From positions 1-41,123 of IMG/VR virus record IMGVR_UViG_3300048930_001422: a DNA stretch of 41,123 nt, one strand, 5' to 3'. Source of the DNA: a virus. Made by a program: the position numbers and the translations under genes. Positions 21,966 through 29,820 of the stretch are shown one piece after another; position 1 is the first letter of the stretch, and each line of letters opens with the position of its first letter. The notes below the pieces were generated by a model. It worked only from the letters and a program-made list of their open reading frames with translations, had not been told where the DNA came from and did not search any database.

Positions 21966-22655
21966 ATGCAGCCCTTCAAGAAGGCCCTCTCCTGGCTCTC
22001 CGGCGCGGCAATGCTGGTGGGTGCCCTGATCGAGGTCCTGCAGCAGACCGGTATCGCGTTCGATCCCACCTCGCCTGTCGGCAAGATCATTCTCGCCGCC
22101 GGCGTGGCCGTCCTCTTCGTCCGAAATCTCACTGAGGACAAGGACGGCGACGGGGTACCGGATGTCTTCCAGCCGAAGCCGCGCCCCGGGACGGGAGCGA
22201 GTCGGACCACGCCGTCGATCGCCGTGCTGCTCGCGCTGATGAGTCTCGGCACCGTCGCGTGTCGCCCGGTCTACGCGGCGCCGCCGCGTGTCGACGTGCT
22301 CGCGCTTGGGGCGCCGACGCAGGTCGACACCACGCTGCATCGCGCGATCGAGTGCGGCTCGCCGGCATTCCGCGCGGCCAATCCCGATGTGCTCAGTTGC
22401 CGCTGGCAGATCACGAAGACGCAGAACGGCCTCACCGCCATCGTCACGGTGCCGAATAGCCTCACCGCCGCAATCGCCTTCACGGGCCAGCCTGCCGACT
22501 CGGCGCGGTACCAGGTCACGGCATGGACCGTGGCGCGCGGCCTCGAAGGGCCGCCCGTCAGTACCGATTTCTGGCTCGTGATTGCGAATCGCCCGCCGGC
22601 GGGCGCGGATACCCTGATCGTGCGCGTCTGTCCTCCGGTCGGCTGCGGGCCGTGA
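21966..22655 (+). CDS. Holin-like membrane protein joined to a lipoprotein-like domain
   Basis: 229 residues. Residues 7-28 and 38-53 are two hydrophobic segments of a small holin-like hairpin, followed by a Ca-binding-loop-like DKDGDGVPD (58-66) and a Pro-rich linker. A third hydrophobic segment then ends in a lipobox, ALMSLGTVAC (Cys at residue 99), followed by a soluble, Pro- and Ala-containing periplasmic-type domain with cysteines. A lipobox inside a chain is odd. Either an internal start makes a separate outer-membrane lipoprotein (an o-spanin analogue) or the segment is a plain membrane helix. GAGGAGTA (21954-21961) serves the ATG. It overlaps the next GTG. Confidence 0.5.
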   Translation: MQPFKKALSWLSGAAMLVGALIEVLQQTGIAFDPTSPVGKIILAAGVAVLFVRNLTEDKDGDGVPDVFQPKPRPGTGASRTTPSIAVLLALMSLGTVACRPVYAAPPRVDVLALGAPTQVDTTLHRAIECGSPAFRAANPDVLSCRWQITKTQNGLTAIVTVPNSLTAAIAFTGQPADSARYQVTAWTVARGLEGPPVSTDFWLVIANRPPAGADTLIVRVCPPVGCGP

Positions 22656-24076
22656 TCCGCCGAGTGCTCGCCGCGCTCACCGTGATGGCGTCGGGGTGCT
22701 TCGCCCCGGCGCCACTCGTCACGCAGGCCCCCAGCCGGTACGTGCTCTCGGTTCGCGACGACGTCGCGAGCTCGAGCGATTCGGCGATCGCGGCCGTCCA
22801 GCGGCTGGGTGGATCCGCGACGGTCAACACGCCGGCGACGGTGATCGCGATCGTGCGCGCCTCGGTGATTCGCGATTCACTCTGGGTCGCGAATGACACG
22901 GCGCGCGTGCTCGTCACCGGGCCGTGGCGACGTTGGCTCGCTGCGGCCGAGTACGACGGACTGATCCAGCTGCCGATAGACTCGACGGTCGACCTCGCGT
23001 CGACGCAGGAGCTTGGGGGGCTCCTCAGCGTCACGTGGGGTGTGGACGCCGTGGGCGCGCGCGCCGCCTGGGCCATGGGGGCGCGCGGCGACGGCGTGAC
23101 GGTCGCCTCGAATGACAGCGGGATGGATCCGCACCCCGGGTACATCCTCGCCGGCGGCTACAACGCGGTGACCCGCTCGGAGACGGGCTGGGGTGACACC
23201 ATGCCGGAGTGCCGCAGCCACGGCATGCACGTCGGCGGCACCATGAGCGATCGCACCGGGCGCGGCGTCGCGCCCGGCAGCACCGTGTTCGGCATCCAGG
23301 TGTTCGAGCTGATCGGTGGGCAGTGCCTCAGCTATGCGAGCAACCAGATCGCGGGCATCAACTGGGCAGTAAGCAAGGGTGCTGCCTGTGTGAACCAAAG
23401 CATTAGCGGGGGCCCCAGCTATTCGGTGACGCAGGCAGTGCTCGCGGCCAATGCGCGTGGCACCGTCGTGGTGCGCGCGAATGGGAACAGCGGGGCACCG
23501 CCTCCGCAGGGTACGCTCCCCGAGATCCAGACTGCGAGCGTTGGCGGCGGCCTCACCCGCTCGAACTTTTCGAACCCGGGCCCCACCACCGATCTCGCGG
23601 CACCTGGTGAAGGCGTCGAGAGCACGATGCCGGGCGGCTACGGGACGAAGAGCGGCACGAGCATGGCCGCCCCGCACGTGTGCGGGGTCGTGGCCCTCGT
23701 GAAGAGCATCGCGCCACAGCTCTCGGCCGACAGCATGCTCGCCCTGCTCCAGGCGACGGCGCTGCCCCTCGGATCCCCAACGCCGAACGACAACACGGGC
23801 TGGGGCCTTGTGCGCGCCGATCGCGCGATCGCGGGGCTCCTCGGCGGAGTCGGGATCGCGGCCCCGGCCACTGACACCGTCCTGAGCGCCGCACCGCTCC
23901 CAGCGCAGACCTGCAAGCCCGTCGTCGCGCTCGGCAGCTGGAGCGCCTCCGCCAACGTGCCGTGGATCCGCGTGACCACGACGCCGGACTCCCTCTGCTA
24001 CACCATCGACTCTGCGCTCGTGCCTGGCGGCATGTCGACCGTTACTGGCACCATCACCACCAGGAGCAATCCATGA
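22652..24076 (+). CDS. Subtilisin-family (S8) serine protease with lipoprotein signal
   Basis: 474 residues from a GTG overlapping the previous stop. Residues 1-16 are a lipobox signal (VLAALTVMASGC), predicting a lipid-anchored exported enzyme. Residues 28-90 look like an I9-type propeptide. The catalytic domain has Asp155 (VASNDSGMDPHPG), His190 (CRSHGMHVGGTMSD), Asn279 of the oxyanion hole (VRANGNSG) and Ser337 (SGTSMAAPHVCG), so the full triad is intact. The C-terminal 90 residues form a beta-type extension. Subtilases are rare in phage late operons. It may process surface proteins during adsorption or release, or act as a lysogenic-conversion protein. The class is certain; the role is not. 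Confidence 0.9.
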   Translation: MIRRVLAALTVMASGCFAPAPLVTQAPSRYVLSVRDDVASSSDSAIAAVQRLGGSATVNTPATVIAIVRASVIRDSLWVANDTARVLVTGPWRRWLAAAEYDGLIQLPIDSTVDLASTQELGGLLSVTWGVDAVGARAAWAMGARGDGVTVASNDSGMDPHPGYILAGGYNAVTRSETGWGDTMPECRSHGMHVGGTMSDRTGRGVAPGSTVFGIQVFELIGGQCLSYASNQIAGINWAVSKGAACVNQSISGGPSYSVTQAVLAANARGTVVVRANGNSGAPPPQGTLPEIQTASVGGGLTRSNFSNPGPTTDLAAPGEGVESTMPGGYGTKSGTSMAAPHVCGVVALVKSIAPQLSADSMLALLQATALPLGSPTPNDNTGWGLVRADRAIAGLLGGVGIAAPATDTVLSAAPLPAQTCKPVVALGSWSASANVPWIRVTTTPDSLCYTIDSALVPGGMSTVTGTITTRSNP

Positions 24077-24357
24077 CCCGAACTGCCACTGCGGAGACTG
24101 CTGCAGCCGCGTCGTCCTTGGCTGCCACGGCACCCACGCTCGAAGTGGGCGCCCCGTTCTTCCTCGATGGTCGGCGCTGTGCAGTCGTTGGCATGACGCC
24201 GACCCACACCAAGTTCGCCGGCGAGGGGTTCTCGGGCAGCTGCGCGACGGCCGAGATCGTCTTCGATCCGGATTTCGCGGTCTTCCATCTCCCTGGCCGC
24301 TTGCACCGTCCGGTGCGCACCGCGGGTCAGGGGACACTCGCGCCGGTGGAGGGCTGA
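24073..24357 (+). CDS. Hypothetical protein
   Basis: A 94-residue protein from the ATG at 24073, overlapping the subtilase stop. The N-terminal 20 residues are an Ala/Thr-rich low-complexity stretch. The rest (VGAPFFLDGRRCAVVGMTPTHTKFAGEGF, then TAEIVFDPDFAVFHLP) looks beta-rich, with two isolated cysteines. It begins the group of small structural genes before the fibre. No family recognised; a minor virion or assembly protein is possible. Confidence 0.45.
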   Translation: MTRTATAETAAAASSLAATAPTLEVGAPFFLDGRRCAVVGMTPTHTKFAGEGFSGSCATAEIVFDPDFAVFHLPGRLHRPVRTAGQGTLAPVEG

Positions 24358-24360
24358 TCC

Positions 24361-24804
24361 ATGGCCTCGATTGTCACAAACCGGGGCAAGCGATGCCTCG
24401 TCGACGGGACGGTGGATTGGGATACCACCGTCCTGAAGGGCATGCTGCTCGCGAGCAGCTACACCCCGGACCCAGACCATTCCACGGTCGACCAGATCAG
24501 CGCGAGCGAGATCTCTGTGTCGGGATACACCGGAGGCTTTGCCGGCGCAGGCCGCGCGACGCTGGCTTCGAAGACCGTGACGCAGGACAACGCCAACGAT
24601 CGGGTTGACCTGGATGCGGCGGACATCTCCCATGGCGCACTCGGCTCCGGAGCGACCATCGGCTTCCTCGCCGTCATCCGCGAGCAGACGAACGATGCCG
24701 GGAGCGACGTGATCGCGATCCTCGAGTACTCGTCGCCCACACCGACCAATGGTGGGGCGTTCACGACGCAGTTCGCAGCAGCCGGTGCGCTGCGGGCAGC
24801 CTGA
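24361..24804 (+). CDS. Phage structural protein of a conserved tail-region family
   Basis: 147 residues with a pattern repeatedly found in tail-fibre loci: IVTNRGKRCLVDGTVDWDT near the start, KGMLLASSYTPDPDHSTVDQI, SGYTGGFAGAGRATLASKTV, DNANDRVDLDAADISHGAL and an ending IGFLAVIREQTND. Proteins of this family are small beta-rich virion components that come just before or inside the fibre gene cluster, and their role is unknown. GTGGAGGG at 24346-24353 is the ribosome site. I recognise the layout with fair confidence but can give no accepted name. Confidence 0.6.
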   Translation: MASIVTNRGKRCLVDGTVDWDTTVLKGMLLASSYTPDPDHSTVDQISASEISVSGYTGGFAGAGRATLASKTVTQDNANDRVDLDAADISHGALGSGATIGFLAVIREQTNDAGSDVIAILEYSSPTPTNGGAFTTQFAAAGALRAA

Positions 24805-24807
24805 CCG

Positions 24808-25467
24808 ATGCCGACTCGGGAGGAGCTGGCAGCGCATCTGCAGAGCGATCCGGAGCGGCAGGGCTACGCCGACCTGATCGAGGCCGGCGCTGTCGAGGCG
24901 CTCTGGAAGCTCCTGCACGCCCCGGTGCCCGGAAAGAGCGTGCCGCCGGCCGCGCTCACCGCCGAGGAGCTCACGCCGGCGCTCGATCACGGTGAGCTCG
25001 TCGGTCTCACCGCGGAGCAGCTCCGGTGGCTCGACTTCATTCTCGCCCGCGGCTCGATTGCGGTGACGGCGAGTCTGCTCGTCCAGCTCGCGGAAATCGG
25101 TCCCACCACACGCGCTGCCGTGGAAGCCCTGCTCGAGCGTCCCGCCTCGCCACTCGACCTCGCGTTCGGTGCTGGCACCGCAGTGCCCGAGCTGCAGGTG
25201 GTGAAGGCGCTGCAGACGTTCGACACGACCCGCTATCCCGCCGAGCTGGCCCCTCCTGACGCGCATGGCCGTGAGCTCAAGGCCGAGGTCGATGGGACGT
25301 TGGTCCCGGCGACGACGGAGCATCTCGCCGACGAGCGCATCGCCTTGAAGGTCGTGGAGCCGGAACGGAAAGATGCCGAGGGCGCCGTCATCGAAGGGGC
25401 CAAGGTCATTCCGGTCAAACGCGTGAAGGGCCTCGACGATGGGGAGGTGATGCGTGGCAACCGGTGA
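24808..25467 (+). CDS. Hypothetical protein
   Basis: 219 residues. The first 130 are helical and acidic (repeated TAEELTPALDHGELVGLTAEQL-type helices with Leu/Glu/Ala). The last 80 are mixed, with a basic end. There is no membrane segment, signal or cysteine cluster. It overlaps the next gene by 14 bases. The context is the receptor-binding region, so a chaperone for fibre assembly or a minor tail protein is possible, but nothing in the sequence proves it. Confidence 0.45.
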   Translation: MPTREELAAHLQSDPERQGYADLIEAGAVEALWKLLHAPVPGKSVPPAALTAEELTPALDHGELVGLTAEQLRWLDFILARGSIAVTASLLVQLAEIGPTTRAAVEALLERPASPLDLAFGAGTAVPELQVVKALQTFDTTRYPAELAPPDAHGRELKAEVDGTLVPATTEHLADERIALKVVEPERKDAEGAVIEGAKVIPVKRVKGLDDGEVMRGNR

Positions 25468-25966
25468 TGTGCTCATCCAAGTTGGCTCGATCATCACGCT
25501 CGACCAGGCCGGGACCAGCTATACGATGTCGTTCGCGCCCTCGGGCACGGGCATCGCCTCGGGAGCTGGTCGCCTGTCGGCGCGCGTGGATCTCGGGGCG
25601 TTTCCTCGGGCGCCGCTGCTCGCGTGGCGTCTCACGGTCAAGCCCACCTCAACGCCGACCACTGGGCGTGTCGGGCGGCTCTGGATCTTCGCGGCCAAGA
25701 ACAGCACCGGTGCGGCCGGGACGGATGGGTACCACACCGAGTCGGACCAGGCGGTGAGCGATGAGGACCGGTTCCGAGGTGGGTCGGTTCTCCGCGGCCA
25801 GCCGGCGGACGAGGGAACGGTGTTCGTCAATTCCGGTGTGATCGCCATGCCGCTTGCGCGCTACGCGCAGTTCGGATTCTGGAACGACTTCGGCGTCGCG
25901 CTGAGTAGCACGTCGACCGACCACCTGCTGGAGCTCTGGCCAGCGTACGATCAGATCCAGAGTTAG
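25454..25966 (+). CDS. Beta-rich hypothetical tail-region protein
   Basis: 170 residues from a GTG lying inside the end of the previous gene, with GGGGAGGTGATGC as ribosome site. Strands such as VLIQVGSIITLDQAGTSYTM, LLAWRLTVKP, VGRLWIFAAKN and GVIAMPLARYAQFGFWND suggest a lectin-like beta sandwich. It lies directly before the repeat fibre gene. It could be a carbohydrate-binding cap or a baseplate component; this is a reading of strand pattern and order only. Confidence 0.45.
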   Translation: MATGDVLIQVGSIITLDQAGTSYTMSFAPSGTGIASGAGRLSARVDLGAFPRAPLLAWRLTVKPTSTPTTGRVGRLWIFAAKNSTGAAGTDGYHTESDQAVSDEDRFRGGSVLRGQPADEGTVFVNSGVIAMPLARYAQFGFWNDFGVALSSTSTDHLLELWPAYDQIQS

Positions 25967-25972
25967 CGCGGC

Positions 25973-27631
25973 GTGATCACACGCCCGCAACTCATCACCC
26001 TCGCGCGCCACCGGGACGATGCCGCTCCCGAGTGGCGCTGGGTGTGGGACCGGCTCATGATCGCCTGGGTGCCGGCGCTCGATCCGTGGATCGGCGTCGG
26101 GCCGCAGGGCACCGCACCGGTCACAACCACCACGAACAACGTGTCGGTGTACGCGGGCGTCGACGGCGAGGTCGAGCCCTGGCGTGCCGAGATCCGGGTC
26201 GACGTGCGCAACACGCCGTCGCTGATGAACGCGGGCCTCACGATCGCCGACTACTCGATGGCTCGGGAGCGCGGCAACCGCGCCCCGGGCTGGGTCGTTG
26301 GCGACGGGACCAACCGTGCCGGCACCTACATGGGGAGCGGATCGGGGCTGTGGGAACGGTTGCTCGAGCCGCCCGGCGCGTATGACAGCAACTCCCTCAC
26401 CTTCCCGCTGCGGCGCTACGTCCCAACAATCGCCACGATCGCGTCAGGCGATCAGCGCTACTACATGGACGGGACGGCGGGGACCAGTCGCACCACGACC
26501 TTCGCCCCCTCCTGGGGGCTGAGCACGAACCTCGCCGTCGGCTCGACGGACGGCGCGCTGGAATGGTACCACCGAGTCAAGTGCACGATCGTGCTCTTCG
26601 GTCCCACGCAGGCTCGCGAGGTCGAGCGCATCAATGAAATCGTCCGGACGCAGGGCCCATTCCGGTGGCGCCGGCGCCGCGCGTACTTCATGGCCTCGTC
26701 GGGACCCCAGACCGGCACGCTGTCACAGGCCATTCTGACGATCACGGCCCTGACGCCGAGCGCATCCGCGGGTGCCGTCTCCCCCGTTCCCGCACAAGCG
26801 GTGGTGACCCTGACGGGCCTGACCCCAGCTGGCGCGAGTCTCGCGACCGGCACCCCTGCGATCGCGGAGCTCGTCCTGTCCGCGCTTGCTCCGGCTGGTG
26901 TGCCCGCGCCCGTGACCGGCACGCCTGCGCAGGCCGTGCTCACGCTGCTGGGCCTTGATCCGACGGGGAGCGCTGGCGGGATCAGCGGCGCGCCGGGCAT
27001 CGCGAGCCTCCTGCTCTCGGCACTGGATCCGACCGCAAATCCCGGGGCGCTCATCGCGGTCCCCGGGCAGGCGGTGCTGACGCTGACCGCGCTCGCCCCC
27101 AGCAGCAATAGCGACACCCTGGGCGATCTCGCCCAAGCGACGTTCGCGCTGTCGGCGCTCACGCCCACCGGCTCGGCAGGGGCCATCACCGCATCCCCCG
27201 CGATCGCCACGCTCACGCTGTCGGCGCTCGATCCTACCCCCGGCATCGGAGCAGTGAACGCCACGCCTGGCATCGCCGAGCTCCTCCTGTCCGCGCTCAC
27301 GCCGTCGCTCTCGTCGGGCGTGTTCGCGGACGCCGGGCAGGCGGCGCTCACCTTCACCGCGCTCACCCCATCCGGCGCGTTGGGTGGCATAAGCGGTACC
27401 CCTGGGCTCGCCATCCTGACGTTCACAGCTGACGCGAGCACGGGCATTCCTGGTGCCGTGTCAGCGATTCCGGGCACCGCAACCGTCACGTTGCTGGGTC
27501 TCACCCCGACCGGGGTGGTCGGAGTGATCGCGACCCGGATCTACCGCGCCACGATTTACGGCGGCGCCGCACTCGGCGTCACGGTCCACGGCGGCCACGC
27601 CCTGCAGGCTACCATCGAGGGAGAAGACTGA
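25973..27631 (+). CDS. Tail fibre-like protein: lectin-like head plus about twelve 23-residue repeats
   Basis: 552 residues from a GTG. Residues 40-230 look like a concanavalin/LamG-type domain (TNNVSVYAGVDGEVEPWRAEI, YYMDGTAG, EWYHRVKCTIVLFG). From residue 252 to about 523 the chain is built of some twelve units averaging 23 residues with the plan A-x-hydrophobic-T-L-x-(A/G)-L-(T/D/A)-P-(T/S) followed by a Gly/Ala/Pro turn. Units often alternate between a Gln-Ala and an Ile-Ala opening. Each probably makes two short strands, as in a beta-solenoid or a stacked fibre shaft. The C-terminus has three 10-residue motifs (ATIYGGAALG, VTVHGGHALQ, ATIEG). The likely role is receptor binding or a fibre shaft. 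It overlaps the next ATG by one base. Confidence 0.6.
   Translation: MITRPQLITLARHRDDAAPEWRWVWDRLMIAWVPALDPWIGVGPQGTAPVTTTTNNVSVYAGVDGEVEPWRAEIRVDVRNTPSLMNAGLTIADYSMARERGNRAPGWVVGDGTNRAGTYMGSGSGLWERLLEPPGAYDSNSLTFPLRRYVPTIATIASGDQRYYMDGTAGTSRTTTFAPSWGLSTNLAVGSTDGALEWYHRVKCTIVLFGPTQAREVERINEIVRTQGPFRWRRRRAYFMASSGPQTGTLSQAILTITALTPSASAGAVSPVPAQAVVTLTGLTPAGASLATGTPAIAELVLSALAPAGVPAPVTGTPAQAVLTLLGLDPTGSAGGISGAPGIASLLLSALDPTANPGALIAVPGQAVLTLTALAPSSNSDTLGDLAQATFALSALTPTGSAGAITASPAIATLTLSALDPTPGIGAVNATPGIAELLLSALTPSLSSGVFADAGQAALTFTALTPSGALGGISGTPGLAILTFTADASTGIPGAVSAIPGTATVTLLGLTPTGVVGVIATRIYRATIYGGAALGVTVHGGHALQATIEGED
26725..27540 (+). repeat. Tandem coding repeats, about 68-69 bp period
   Basis: This stretch encodes residues 252-523 of the fibre protein as about twelve diverged units. 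Recurring words include ctgacgctg, ctgtcggcgctc and accgcgctc-type blocks at roughly 66-75 base spacing. Divergence at the DNA level is high while the amino-acid plan is kept, so the array is old and selected rather than a recent slippage product. Unit count may differ among relatives and could change fibre length. Confidence 0.6.
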
Positions 27632-27987
27632 TGCACACCACCCTGCACTCGCAGCCGGTCATCAGTCGCGACAATCGCTTCCCGTACCGGGTGCGGCTGG
27701 AGCGACCGAACGCCGACACCACGCTCCCCGAGCTCGCCACCGGTCGGACCGTCATCGCCTTCCTCGCACTCAGCGAGGGCGGCGACGCGATCGACAACAC
27801 GGAGGTGACGCTCTCCGAGATCCCAAGCAGTCGCCGGTGGAACTACGCCGGCGAGCTGGATGGCGAGGTCGTCAACACCGTGCTCGACGGGCTGCCGAGC
27901 GTCCTGTGGGTCTGCTACCGGATCGAGGACGAAGAGCTCGATGTCTGGGCGGTCGTCAAGATCGCGAAGCGCCGGCGGGCTGCATGA
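27631..27987 (+). CDS. Small beta-rich hypothetical protein after the fibre gene
   Basis: 118 residues, ATG overlapping the fibre stop base. It reads as a beta sandwich (FPYRVRLERPNAD, GRTVIAFLALSEG, NTEVTLSEIPSSRRWNYAGELDG, SVLWVCYRIEDEELDVWAVVKIAKRR) with the general look of the small domain seen at the N-terminus of the gpW-like gene (6981-7538). Such proteins often follow fibre genes in siphoviruses and may cap or chaperone the fibre. Function unknown. The stop overlaps the next ATG. Confidence 0.5.
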   Translation: MHTTLHSQPVISRDNRFPYRVRLERPNADTTLPELATGRTVIAFLALSEGGDAIDNTEVTLSEIPSSRRWNYAGELDGEVVNTVLDGLPSVLWVCYRIEDEELDVWAVVKIAKRRRAA

Positions 27988-28637
27988 CCTGGTGGAAGTG
28001 GCTCCTCATCGCGCTGGTGGTCGCGGCCCTGCTCGTCGGGGGCGGCTACCACGGGGGTGTGACAGCGGAACGCCAGCGCGGGGCGCAGCGCACGATCGCG
28101 CTCCTCGCCGCCCAGGGTGAGCTCGATCGCGCCTACGCCGACACCGTGGCGAAGCTCGAGGCGGGGATCGTTGCACGTGACACCTCGGTGGCGCGTGAGA
28201 AGGCCCGCGCGAACGCCGCCGAGGGAAAGGCCGGGGTGGCGGCTCGGGAGACTGCCACGATCCGGCAGGAGCTCGCCGTGGCGATGACGGCCGCCGACTC
28301 ACTGGCGGCCTATCCGCCACTAGTGGACGCCCTCACCCGCCAGGTGATCGCCCTCGACTCCTCCCGCGCGGGCTACCGGGATGCGCTCGCCGCGAGTCTC
28401 CAGGCATCGGGGCTGCTCCGCCAGCGCCTGGCCGTGGACTCGCTGGCCCTCCATGACGCACGCGCGGCGCTCGCGAAGGCGATCACGGTTCTGCCAGTCA
28501 CGCCGTCGCGCGGCGGCATCGGGCGAACTGCGGAGACGGCGGCGATCGCGGCGACCGCGGCAAAGGCGTGCAAGGAGGACCTGGTCTCGTTTGGGTGCGT
28601 GGCCGGGGTGGTGGTCGTTGGCCGTCGCCTCAGGTAA
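27984..28637 (+). CDS. Inner-membrane spanin-like (Rz-like) protein
   Basis: 217 residues from an ATGA overlap. Residues 4-22 form one N-terminal membrane anchor (WWKWLLIALVVAALLVGGG), followed by about 130 residues of periplasmic Ala/Arg/Glu/Leu helices (residues 28-165) and a hydrophobic stretch near residues 195-212 (AKACKEDLVSFGCVAGVVVVG). Single anchor plus long periplasmic coiled coil is the plan of Rz-type inner-membrane spanins, which pair with an outer-membrane lipoprotein to disrupt the outer membrane. A possible partner is the lipobox protein at 21966-22655. No nested Rz1-type frame was identified. The second hydrophobic part is atypical. Confidence 0.55.
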   Translation: MTWWKWLLIALVVAALLVGGGYHGGVTAERQRGAQRTIALLAAQGELDRAYADTVAKLEAGIVARDTSVAREKARANAAEGKAGVAARETATIRQELAVAMTAADSLAAYPPLVDALTRQVIALDSSRAGYRDALAASLQASGLLRQRLAVDSLALHDARAALAKAITVLPVTPSRGGIGRTAETAAIAATAAKACKEDLVSFGCVAGVVVVGRRLR

Positions 28638-28642
28638 GCTGG

Positions 28643-28677
28643 CGAACACACGCTCGCCACGGTTGTACATTTCATTC
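28643..28677 (+). promoter_or_regulatory. Candidate promoter for the accessory gene at 28678
   Basis: A -10-like TACATT occurs at 28666-28671, and a weak -35-like CGAACA at 28643-28648 has a 17-base spacer. Transcription would begin at or near 28678, the A of the ATG, and no purine-rich ribosome site precedes that ATG. This predicts a leaderless mRNA separately transcribed from the late operon. The -35 match is poor. Confidence 0.35.
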
Positions 28678-29607
28678 ATGACTTCCACCTTCACCGCAAT
28701 CTCCGCAGAGCCAGCGACCGGCCTTTCGGTGACATACGACGGCCCCGCGCTCGCGGCCGGCAGGATGGATGTGCGAGTCTTGGCGAGCGCAATGGCGTCG
28801 GTGGCGCAGCTCGTCGAAGACTCCGCCAGGCTGATCTATGGCAACGATGCCGACGTCCGCATCGAAGTCAGCGGCGACTTCCGGACAGGCTCCTTCACCT
28901 ACCAAAACCTCGCCACGGCGCTCAGTGGGCTCACCACGGAGCAACTCCGTGAACTGCTCACCTGGCTTGGCCTCATCGCGGCGCCGACCGGGCTCACGGT
29001 CATGGGAGTCCTTAAGTGGCTCGCTGGTAAGAAGCCATCAAGAGTCACCCGTGACGGCGACACCGCGATCATCGTCTCGGGCAATGACAACCGAGTCGTC
29101 AACCTGCATGTTGCCCAGTTGGTCCTGAATCACTCGGTGCGCACTGGCATCGAAGGCATGACGCAGCCGCTCGCGGAAGCCGGGATCGAGGTGATGAAGG
29201 TGGGAGAAACGGCCACGTCAACCGCCGTGGAGATCACCGCCGATGAGCGACCCGCCTTCCTCGCGCCGCCGCCCGCGGCTGAGACATTGCACGACGGGGA
29301 GGCGATCGCCGTACTGCAGATCGTCTCCCCCGTCTTCCGGCTCGGCAACAAGTGGCAGTTCAGTCACCCTGGCGAACCTTCGTTCTATGCGCCAATCTTG
29401 GACCGCGCCTTCCTCCAGCGATTCAAGAACCGCGAGATCGCGCTGCTGTTCGGGGATCTCGTGCGCGTCCGCATGCGGACGGCAGTGACGCGCACCGAGG
29501 CCGGCTCGCTCAGCACCACGCGGGAGATCCTTGAGGTCCTCGAGGTAATACCGCCACCCAAGCAGGTCGACATGTTCGAGCCGCCGGACGGTGCGCCGTC
29601 GTCGTAG
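28678..29607 (+). CDS. Accessory (moron-type) protein of unknown function
   Basis: 309 residues with its own promoter-like sequence upstream and a strong terminator downstream, which sets it apart from the late operon. The N-terminal plan (YDGPALAAGRMDVRVLASAM, then LIYGNDADVRIEVSGDFRTGSFTY) and a central hydrophobic helix pair (TWLGLIAAPTGLTVMGVLKWLAG, residues 97-119) recall a scattered bacterial family of unnamed proteins with a YDG-PAL/DV-R-LA opening. The C-terminal half is beta-rich (ETLHDGEAIAVLQIVSPVFRLGNKWQF). The central helices may be membrane-associated. It is not virion-like; superinfection exclusion or defence is a hypothesis from location only. Confidence 0.6.
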   Translation: MTSTFTAISAEPATGLSVTYDGPALAAGRMDVRVLASAMASVAQLVEDSARLIYGNDADVRIEVSGDFRTGSFTYQNLATALSGLTTEQLRELLTWLGLIAAPTGLTVMGVLKWLAGKKPSRVTRDGDTAIIVSGNDNRVVNLHVAQLVLNHSVRTGIEGMTQPLAEAGIEVMKVGETATSTAVEITADERPAFLAPPPAAETLHDGEAIAVLQIVSPVFRLGNKWQFSHPGEPSFYAPILDRAFLQRFKNREIALLFGDLVRVRMRTAVTRTEAGSLSTTREILEVLEVIPPPKQVDMFEPPDGAPSS

Positions 29608-29614
29608 CCAATGA

Positions 29615-29654
29615 CAAAGCGCCCCCAGGATGTTCCCCGGGGGCGCTTTGTTTA
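29615..29654 (+). terminator. Strong Rho-independent terminator
   Basis: A perfect 12-bp stem, CAAAGCGCCCCC (29615-29626) with GGGGGCGCTTTG (29639-29650), closes a 12-base loop and is followed by TTTAC. It starts 8 bases after the stop of the accessory gene. The stem also has an A-rich left edge, so it could work weakly for leftward transcripts from the gene at 29973-30200. Confidence 0.8.
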
Positions 29655-29770
29655 CAACCTGAAGAGTGCGACGAGAATCACGAGTGCCCAGAGGGCCCAG
29701 GCAACATCCACGTGCACGGTGGCCTTCAGCCGCTTCATTGGAAGAATCCCAAGTCAGGGCTCAGCCCGGG

Positions 29771-29790
29771 CCAAGCCGTTTCGGGCTTGG
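29771..29790 (+). other. Hairpin CCAAGCC-GTTTCG-GGCTTGG
   Basis: A 7-bp perfect stem with a 6-base loop. Its right arm overlaps the start of a second pairing, GGTTGGTG with CACCAACC at 29833-29840, so only one of the two can form at a time. No T-run follows. Confidence 0.45.
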
Positions 29791-29792
29791 TT

Positions 29793-29820
29793 GGTGTCGC
29801 GATCTGCAGATCGTGACACC
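29793..29820. promoter_or_regulatory. 28-bp near-perfect palindrome
   Basis: Outer arms GGTGTC and GACACC enclose the perfect 14-base palindrome CGATCTGCAGATCG, with one mismatched pair (G at 29799 with T at 29814) between them. Such a long dyad usually marks a dimer-binding site such as an operator or a ParB-type centromere. A ParB-like gene lies 5 kb away. Alternatively it forms a cruciform or stem in RNA. Confidence 0.5.
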
